From: Acidilobaceae archaeon
GTDB lineage: Archaea > Thermoproteota > Thermoprotei_A > Sulfolobales > Acidilobaceae
Length of the DNA stretch: 7,764 nucleotides
Assembly (NCBI GenBank): GCA_027044005.1
Contig: JALUDK010000342.1
Coordinates: 1 to 7,764, forward strand
Reading direction: 5' to 3'
Below are positions 1 through 4,898 of the stretch, one piece after another. How positions within the stretch are numbered: position 1 is the first letter of the stretch; every line of letters begins with the position of its first letter. The notes under the pieces are model-generated. The model saw nothing but the letters and a program-made list of their open reading frames with translations, ran no database searches and had not been told where the DNA came from. A program made the position numbers and the translations under genes.

Positions 1-528
1 GTCCCCGACTCTCAGCCTCCCGGTGTAGTGGTATACCGCAACCCCGGTTAGCCCGTGCCTCTCTGCCTCCTCCACCGCTATCCTCCTGAGCGCCTCCTCG
101 GTTAGGTCCTCTGCATGCTCATACACTAGCTCCTCTACACCCTCTCCCTGGTTCACACCCCTAACCACGCCGATGAACACTGCGACCCCGCCAGTCCTCC
201 TGGACCCGGTTATCCTGTCTAGTACCTCGTCTAGGCTTACCTTCTCCCCCCTTCTGAGGACCCCCACCTCCACGTGGAGCCCTCCGGCTGAGGGGGGTAG
301 GATGTGTATGACCTCCCCCTCTACAGGGTCATCTAGGCTTCTTGGGACCCCGTCTGCTATAACCCTCACGTCCCACCCGATCGCCTCAAGGGCTCTCGCC
401 AGGCCAGGCCTCTCACCTGCTAGGTCTTCTAGTAGGCTCCTATACGTGGCCCCCTGCCTGGGGGATACTGTTATCTCCCTGGTCCCCGCCGCGTCTGCAA
501 GCAGGGAGTATAGCCTCACCTTGGGCAT
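1..528 (-). CDS. moaDE: MoaD-MoaE fusion, molybdopterin synthase small and large subunits (3' end outside window)
   Basis: Molybdopterin synthase turns precursor Z (cPMP) into molybdopterin for the cytoplasmic Mo/W cofactor pathway: MoaD carries the sulfur as a C-terminal Gly-Gly thiocarboxylate and MoaE holds the catalytic site. The frame is open from ATG at 528 to base 1, giving 176 visible residues. Residues 1-83 look like MoaD (start MPKVRLYSLLADAAG, end LPPSAGG with G82-G83). From about residue 86 the protein is MoaE-like: GGVAVFIGVVRG at 113-124 with the conserved Arg123, then LVYEHAEDLTEEALRRI, and a segment ending in GRLRVGD where the window stops. The catalytic lysines of MoaE should lie beyond the window. 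The diglycine is internal, so the MoaD half can work only after cleavage, as known for mycobacterial MoaX; that this happens here is inference. The start has a good Shine-Dalgarno motif and lies 1 nt after the upstream stop, which suggests translational coupling. The family call is confident; whether the visible protein is the only product is not. Confidence 0.9.
   Translation of the reverse strand, partial: MPKVRLYSLLADAAGTREITVSPRQGATYRSLLEDLAGERPGLARALEAIGWDVRVIADGVPRSLDDPVEGEVIHILPPSAGGLHVEVGVLRRGEKVSLDEVLDRITGSRRTGGVAVFIGVVRGVNQGEGVEELVYEHAEDLTEEALRRIAVEEAERHGLTGVAVYHYTGRLRVGD
271..285 (-). promoter_or_regulatory. Possible internal ribosome binding site and start for free MoaE
   Basis: On the minus strand, GGAGG (285-281) is followed by 7 nt and an in-frame GTG (273-271, residue 86), exactly where the MoaE part begins. 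The motif is made by the codons GGA GGG for the MoaD diglycine. Spacing and motif match a functional archaeal start, so free MoaE could be made in addition to the fusion. The Gly-Gly codons must be G-rich anyway, so chance is a real alternative. Confidence 0.3.
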
Positions 529-529
529 G

Positions 530-766
530 CTAGATCACCTTGACGGGCCTCCTCTCCCTATTGATCCTCTCAAACTCTTCTATAACCTCGTCTATAGCAG
601 GCTTAGCGCACCCATCGTCTATCCTCTCTAGGACGAGCCTCAGGAACTTGTACGCACACCTCTTACTGTGGAGGTGCACGATCCTCCCAGCCTTCTCCAG
701 TATGATACCCTGGCCCTCGGGGAACTTCCTGCCACAGACTAGGCAGGTGTAGTACCTCCTTGGCAC
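530..766 (-). CDS. Small L24e/TRASH-like zinc-ribbon protein
   Basis: A 78-residue protein. Residues 5-41 resemble the treble-clef zinc site of ribosomal protein L24e and TRASH domains: a CxxCG knuckle at C8 and C11, a short beta segment, then H33-x3-C37 followed by an aromatic/basic stretch. In L24e the third ligand is normally Cys; here His33 replaces it, which can still bind zinc. Residues 42-78 form a charged, probably helical tail (DEVIEEFERINRERR). The start is GTG at 766, the first possible start after an in-frame TGA at 775-773. GAGGAG lies almost against this start and GGTGG somewhat further upstream, so the ribosome-binding arrangement is not ideal; leaderless translation is possible. 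It is followed by moaDE after 1 nt. It is probably not the true ribosomal L24e, given the His ligand and the C-terminal tail. It may be a nucleic-acid-binding or metal-handling protein; its function is unknown. Confidence 0.75.
   Translation of the reverse strand: MPRRYYTCLVCGRKFPEGQGIILEKAGRIVHLHSKRCAYKFLRLVLERIDDGCAKPAIDEVIEEFERINRERRPVKVI
534..539 (-). promoter_or_regulatory. Ribosome binding site of moaDE
   Basis: GGTGAT, 5 nt before the ATG at 528, is complementary to the archaeal 16S rRNA 3' end (core AUCACCUCC). It lies inside the last codons of the upstream zinc-ribbon gene, whose TAG ends at 530. This fixes the ATG as the moaDE start and supports coupled translation of the two genes. 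Confidence 0.7.
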
Positions 767-810
767 TCCTCCTCATCCCACCTTCATGTAAACGGTTCCC
801 GTATCGTAGA

Positions 811-819
811 GTTAATAAG
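811..819. promoter_or_regulatory. AT-rich box in the divergent intergenic region, candidate TATA element
   Basis: The 146-nt gap between the divergent genes (767-912) is GC-rich except for GTTAATAAG at 811-819. Read on the minus strand (CTTATTAAC) it resembles an archaeal box A about 45-53 nt before the GTG at 766, which predicts transcription starting near 789 with a leader of about 20 nt. Read on the plus strand it would put the lhr transcript start near 841 with a leader of about 70 nt. It may serve one or both directions; archaeal TATA boxes are only weakly directional. No clear purine-rich BRE settles the orientation. Confidence 0.4.
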
Positions 820-899
820 ATTGGAGCGGCCACCGTGAAGGGGATCCTGGCATAGACAATGGGGGAGCCAGATAACACTAAGAAGGAGTCGAAGAGGTA

Positions 900-905
900 G
901 AGGTG
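900..905 (+). promoter_or_regulatory. Ribosome binding site of the Lhr helicase gene
   Basis: GAGGTG lies 7 nt before the ATG at 913, a normal archaeal spacing. It favours this ATG over the in-frame ATG at 925, which has only an AGAGGA sequence directly against it. Confidence 0.6.
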
Positions 906-912
906 CTGTATA

Positions 913-3753
913 ATGGCTAGAGGAATGCCGAGGGCCGTGGAGGAGCTGGACCCGCGCCTCGTGGAACTGATCAGGAGGCGGGGCTGGTCGGGCCTCACAA
1001 TGATCCAGGAGAAGGCCATACCCGTGATACTCGAGGGGGCGAACGCCATCCTGGTCGCCCCAACCGGAGAGGGCAAGACTGAGGCCGCCCTCTTGCCCAT
1101 ACTATCCATGATGGCCCGCGAGGGCGCCGAGCCAGTCAGCCTCCTATACATAACCCCCATGAAGGCCCTCATAAACGACCTATACCTAAGGATCTCGTGG
1201 TGGGCCTCCAAGCTGGGGTTCAGGGTCGCCAGGAAGCATGGAGACACCTCAGCCAGCGAGCGGAGCAGGAGGCTCAGGAACGTGCCCCATATACTAGTAA
1301 CCACGCCCGAGAGCCTAGAGATAGACCTCGACTGGTCGAGGAGGTTCAGGGTATACTATAGGAACCTCAGGTGGGTAATAGTAGACGAGGTACACGAGCT
1401 CCTATCAAACAAGAGGGGCGCACAGTTCATAATACAGCTGGAGAGGCTAGCAAGGATAGCAGGCAGGGACATACAGCGGATCGGGCTATCAGCTACAATA
1501 GGAGACCTGGACAGGGCGCTAGAACTACTATCGGGTAGCAGCTCCAGGAGGAGGGTTATAGTAGATGGGAGGAGGGTGAAGAAGCCGAGGCTAAGCGTGG
1601 CCTACGTGAAGGACGACTCCAGCGACCCGTGGCTAGACGTCGCAGCCAGGGTTCTCAGGGAGGTTGAGAAGCCCAGCCTTGTTTTCGTGAATAGTAGGTA
1701 TGTAGCGGAGAAGCTGAAGGACTCGCTGGAGAGGCTCAACGCCAGGGAGATATTCGTGCACCACTCCAGCGTCTCCGCCGAGCTCAGGGAGGAGGCCGAG
1801 GAGAGGCTGAGGAGTGGTAGCCTGAGCGCCATAGTATGCACGAAGACTCTAGAGGTCGGGATAGACGTTGGTAAGATAAAGAAGGTGATCCAGGTCAGGG
1901 CGCCCGGCAGGGTGGCTAGCCTCCTCCAGAGGGTCGGGAGGAGCGGGCACACCCTCGACGGGGAGTCCAGGGGCTCCATAGTTGCAATGGGCGTTATAGA
2001 CTTCGCCGAGTCCCTAGCCGAGGCCGAACTCGCCTACGACGGCTACGTGGAGAACGTGATCATAGAAAGGATACCGCTGGACGTTATAGCCAAGGAGGTC
2101 CTAGGCATGGCCATGGAGAGGGGCGGCGTGCCCGAGGCGGAGGCCTTTAACCTGATCAAGTCTGTGAACGCATACACACTCACAAGGGAGGAATTCGACA
2201 GGATGCTATCCTACATGGAGGGTAACGGGCTGATCAAGAGAGTCATGGGAGTGATAAGGCCCGGCCCCACCTTCTACAAGATATGGCAGTTCCGCGGCGA
2301 TAGGGGCGCCCGGATGTGGTGGAGCCGCGACTTCTCCGAGTTCTTCTCAACCATACCAGAGAAGGACTCGTTCATAGTGAGGCATGGAGACAAGACCATA
2401 GGATACATAGATGCGATATTCGTCTACAAGCACCTACGTGTCGGTGACACAATCAGGCTGGCCGGGAGGTCCTGGAGCGTTAAGAGGATAGACGAGAATA
2501 TGGCTAAGATAGAGGTGGAGCCGGCAGAGTCCACAGCGGAGATACCACTCTGGAAGGGTGAGGGGCCACGCAGGTCCTCGAGGGTCGCGGAGGTGTTCAT
2601 GGACGTTATAATGGAGCCCAGCTCCATACACGGGGTAGAGGCCGACAGGAGCGGCCTTGAGGCCGTGGAGCAGCTAAGGGATAGGTATTACAAGCTTGGG
2701 ATAGAGCCCCCATCCCGCGACACGATCATATATGAGGAGTACAATGGGGAGCACATAGTCACGGCTCCTCTGGGGAGCGGAGTATCGGAGACACTGGCAA
2801 TAGTCCTCTCCTTCCTGGCATCAAAAGAGGCAGGACTCAACGTCTACTATAGGAGTACGTTCTTCGGCTTTAGCATAGGGGCCCGGGACTTCAACCCGAT
2901 CGAGGCCCTCAAATCAATAGACCTTGCAGAGTTCGAGGACCTTGTAGCTAAAGCGGTTAGGAGGAGCCCCTACACCTTCCAGGTCCTCAGGGAGATACAG
3001 TTGGACCTCGGCAAGATTGGTAGTATAGACATGGATGAGGATGGTATACTAGTAGACGAGGCTGTTAGGCAGGTCATAGAGGAGCACCTAAACGTTAGGG
3101 AGGCTATGGACTTTATAGAGAGGCTGAAGGAGGGCAGGATAAAGGTGCTCACAACCAGCATAGGAGGCCTCACACCCCTAGCCCTAGAGGTGCTCAGGTT
3201 CCCACCGATAAGGCCGTGGATGCAGGACCTAGCGATGAGGATAGCCCGCATGCTCGAGGGGACGGCGCTGACCGTGATAGAGCTGGCCGACCTCCTGGAG
3301 CTGGCGGAGAAGACCATAGACTCCAGGCTGAGGGAGATGAGGAAGCCGGACTACAAGGACCACAGGGTGGCCGGGTTCATTGATATAGACGAGGACGACT
3401 GGCGCTGGGTCCTAGTCAAGGACCTAGAGGAGGTCGCATCGATGGAGGAGTTCAGCCACAACTTCGAGCCCGCCAGGATGAGGGACCCCCTGAGGATAGT
3501 AATCAGGACCGGGCCCGGCTCCAAGCCCAGGGAGCTGATCGTTGACCCGGAGAGCGTCTTGTCCAACTGGGATGAGATAGCCAAGAGGCTGCCAGACGAG
3601 ATCTACATGATGAGGATCTCCTCCGCGTACTCCGAGGGGTCTAGGGACGACGTCTCTGTTACACACTACTACGTCCCATCCAGCATAGCCAAGTACCTCA
3701 TACTAAACGCCGCCACATACATACAAAAGAAGGAGTGGGAGATGGCAGTCTAA
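913..3753 (+). CDS. lhr: Lhr-family DExH-box superfamily 2 helicase
   Basis: A 946-residue ATP-dependent helicase of the Lhr (large helicase-related) family. Family members translocate 3'-5' on single-stranded DNA and unwind DNA or RNA:DNA duplexes, and are linked to DNA repair or RNA metabolism. RecA domain 1 shows motif I PTGEGKT (K55), Ia TPMKAL (81-86), TPES (131-134), the motif II DEVH box (158-161) and III LSAT (192-195). RecA domain 2 shows VFVNSR (257-262), HHSS (283-286), LEVGID (313-318) and motif VI QRVGRSGH (339-346). A winged-helix region follows at about 385-445, then the Lhr-type beta-rich part with GRSWSVKRID (518-526 region) and PLWKGEG near 545-551. All core residues are intact. 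Residues from about 553 are less familiar: 784-812 reads like another helix-turn-helix, followed by an acidic tail. Family length is usually 850-950, so it is complete. It is probably the first gene of the plus-strand cluster; the next start lies 18 nt after its TAA. Assignment to an aLhr subgroup needs a tree. Confidence 0.93.
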   Translation: MARGMPRAVEELDPRLVELIRRRGWSGLTMIQEKAIPVILEGANAILVAPTGEGKTEAALLPILSMMAREGAEPVSLLYITPMKALINDLYLRISWWASKLGFRVARKHGDTSASERSRRLRNVPHILVTTPESLEIDLDWSRRFRVYYRNLRWVIVDEVHELLSNKRGAQFIIQLERLARIAGRDIQRIGLSATIGDLDRALELLSGSSSRRRVIVDGRRVKKPRLSVAYVKDDSSDPWLDVAARVLREVEKPSLVFVNSRYVAEKLKDSLERLNAREIFVHHSSVSAELREEAEERLRSGSLSAIVCTKTLEVGIDVGKIKKVIQVRAPGRVASLLQRVGRSGHTLDGESRGSIVAMGVIDFAESLAEAELAYDGYVENVIIERIPLDVIAKEVLGMAMERGGVPEAEAFNLIKSVNAYTLTREEFDRMLSYMEGNGLIKRVMGVIRPGPTFYKIWQFRGDRGARMWWSRDFSEFFSTIPEKDSFIVRHGDKTIGYIDAIFVYKHLRVGDTIRLAGRSWSVKRIDENMAKIEVEPAESTAEIPLWKGEGPRRSSRVAEVFMDVIMEPSSIHGVEADRSGLEAVEQLRDRYYKLGIEPPSRDTIIYEEYNGEHIVTAPLGSGVSETLAIVLSFLASKEAGLNVYYRSTFFGFSIGARDFNPIEALKSIDLAEFEDLVAKAVRRSPYTFQVLREIQLDLGKIGSIDMDEDGILVDEAVRQVIEEHLNVREAMDFIERLKEGRIKVLTTSIGGLTPLALEVLRFPPIRPWMQDLAMRIARMLEGTALTVIELADLLELAEKTIDSRLREMRKPDYKDHRVAGFIDIDEDDWRWVLVKDLEEVASMEEFSHNFEPARMRDPLRIVIRTGPGSKPRELIVDPESVLSNWDEIAKRLPDEIYMMRISSAYSEGSRDDVSVTHYYVPSSIAKYLILNAATYIQKKEWEMAV

Positions 3754-3771
3754 GCCCAACGGGGATCCCCC

Positions 3772-4374
3772 TTGGACGAGGCCGCGAGCATACTATCATA
3801 CACATCCATCCTGGCAAGGTCCTCAAAGGAGTGGAGCGCGCTCAAGGATAGCATCCTAGAGGTGGCCAGGGCCGCCATGACTATACGTGAGGTCCACGAG
3901 AAGACGGGGACACCCGAGCCGCCCGGCCTCCACCGGGTCCTCGGGGACCTGCTAGAGTCTATTGTGGTGAGGGACATAAGCAGGGCCGCCAGCATAGTAC
4001 AGGAGCATGGGCCCCTCATCAAGAGGGCCTCCGCGGCATACCTAGCACTCTACAGGCTCCTGGTATTAACCGTGTCGATCCCAAGCCTCGCCGGGGTCCT
4101 AGTTAGCCTATACCTAACCTTCACCCTAGCCTCACCCATACCTAGCCTGGCCGCCCTAACAGCTGCCGGCCTCCTCGCATCAGCCCTGATAGCCCCCCCA
4201 AGGTACTCCCCATACCCCCTGCTAGCCTCGTCACTCCTACTAGCCTCAACCTACCCGGCAGGGGCACCAGCAAGCATACTATTATACAGTACGCTGCTAG
4301 TCCTAACGGCAGTGTTGGTGGGTGCTCTCAGGGGTGCCACCGGTACAGGTCCCCTCGTGGCTGGAGGGGGTTGA
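3772..4374 (+). CDS. Uncharacterised membrane protein with an N-terminal helical cytosolic domain
   Basis: I do not recognise a family. The 200-residue protein has a mostly helical, charged N-terminal part (about 1-90) and then up to four hydrophobic segments at roughly 93-119, 124-141, 148-162 and 167-186, rich in Leu, Ala, Ser and Pro. There is no signal peptide, metal site or enzyme motif. The start TTG at 3772 is the first possible one after the in-frame TAA that ends lhr (3751-3753); GGGGAT at 3761-3766 is a modest Shine-Dalgarno match 5 nt upstream. A later GTG start would lose part of the helical domain. The 3' end overlaps the next membrane-protein gene by about 40-53 nt in another frame, so the two are probably co-translated and may form a complex. 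Codon use matches the neighbours. Possible roles include membrane scaffold or transport subunit, but the sequence gives no direct support for either. Confidence 0.75.
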   Translation: MDEAASILSYTSILARSSKEWSALKDSILEVARAAMTIREVHEKTGTPEPPGLHRVLGDLLESIVVRDISRAASIVQEHGPLIKRASAAYLALYRLLVLTVSIPSLAGVLVSLYLTFTLASPIPSLAALTAAGLLASALIAPPRYSPYPLLASSLLLASTYPAGAPASILLYSTLLVLTAVLVGALRGATGTGPLVAGGG

Positions 4375-4813
4375 CCCCCTACTGGCTGTGGTGGTAGCTG
4401 GCCTTATACCCGGCCTGGAGCCTAGGTATGCAGTCCTACTTGGCGCTTACTTGGGCCTCCCGCTGGCCGAGGTCGTGGCGGTAGCCTCGCTGGAGGTCAT
4501 ACTACTCTCGATCCTCCTATCCAGGATCCTGTCCATAGTTGACCCCCTCCTGTCCAGGGCCCCCCTAGTCGGGGGCCTATACTCGAGGTACCGGTCCAGC
4601 GCGCTTAGGAGGGCCGGGCCCGGGATAGAGAGGTGGGGCGGCCTAGGGTTGACGGTATTCGTTGCTATCCCCCTACCCGCCACTGGGATCTACACTGGGG
4701 CCCTGGCTGGGCTCCTCCTAGGCATTGACCCGGGCAGGGTGCAGGTATACCTAGCCGTGGGCGGGCTCTTGTCGATAGGCATAACCCTGGCCCTAACCGT
4801 GCTCATAGCCTAG
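4322..4813 (+). CDS. PF06695/COG2426 'small multi-drug export' family membrane protein
   Basis: A 163-residue integral membrane protein. Two family signatures are clear: IPGLEPRYA at 29-37, following a first hydrophobic stretch, and VAIPLPATGIYTGAL at 114-128. These conserved polar/proline segments look like re-entrant loops flanking membrane helices near 18-30, 36-72 and 108-163; a basic stretch (89-104) lies between. The family name comes from weak similarity to small drug exporters, but no transport substrate is established; a distant link to DedA/VTT membrane proteins, which act on lipids, has been proposed and would fit the loops better. Length is normal for the family. The GTG at 4322 is the first possible start; GTG at 4334, with GGTG 9 nt upstream, is equally plausible and removes four residues. 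It overlaps the end of the preceding gene, pointing to coupled translation. The TAG at 4811-4813 is followed by the reverse gyrase leader without a T-rich terminator. Confidence 0.85.
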   Translation: MLSGVPPVQVPSWLEGVDPLLAVVVAGLIPGLEPRYAVLLGAYLGLPLAEVVAVASLEVILLSILLSRILSIVDPLLSRAPLVGGLYSRYRSSALRRAGPGIERWGGLGLTVFVAIPLPATGIYTGALAGLLLGIDPGRVQVYLAVGGLLSIGITLALTVLIA

Positions 4814-4898
4814 AGTAACACCAGGCCTCCCCCTCCTCAACCCCGCCAGGGCTCCTAACCATCCCCACCAGGAGGGGAGAAGAGTCCCGGTGGGGGTT
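4814..4898 (+). promoter_or_regulatory. Reverse gyrase leader with hairpin and alternative pairing potential
   Basis: The 85-nt gap before reverse gyrase is C-rich then G-rich and has no convincing TATA box. CCCCACC (4863-4869) and GGTGGGG (4889-4895) form a perfect 7-bp inverted repeat with a 19-nt loop, ending 3 nt before the ATG. The loop contains AGGAGGGGAG (4870-4879), a strong Shine-Dalgarno-like motif, which can also pair with CTCCCCCTCCT (4827-4837) apart from one bulged C. The two pairings could control access to the start. It could equally be a weak terminator or simply GC-rich spacer; no T-tract follows the stem. Confidence 0.4.

Noticed and set aside
289..297. Possible frameshift in the C-run at the MoaD/MoaE junction
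   Set aside because: Recounting gives six C on the minus strand, which keeps MoaD and MoaE in one frame (LPPSAGG then LHVEVGV). No frameshift is needed.
173..631. 152-codon open frame on the plus strand
   Set aside because: It runs antisense to moaDE and the zinc-ribbon gene, has low-complexity Ser/Pro/Leu composition and no recognisable motif.
859..900. Thirteen-codon open frame (ATG to TAG) just before lhr
   Set aside because: It has no Shine-Dalgarno motif, its length is expected by chance, and whether it is even transcribed depends on an unmapped start. An upstream leader peptide cannot be supported.
663..1304. 213-codon open frame on the minus strand
   Set aside because: It spans the divergent promoter region and the start of lhr, whose helicase motifs are unmistakable on the plus strand. 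The translation shows no family features; it is a shadow frame.
3751..3774. Readthrough of the lhr stop into the next gene, which is in the same frame
   Set aside because: TAA is a normal stop, six codons separate it from a plausible TTG start, and no stem-loop or recoding signal is seen. The shared frame is a one-in-three chance.
4366..4379. Short palindrome GGGGGT-TG-ACCCCC over the stop of the 200-residue membrane protein
   Set aside because: The 2-nt centre is too tight for an RNA hairpin, it lies inside the next coding sequence, and such runs are common in this GC-rich DNA.
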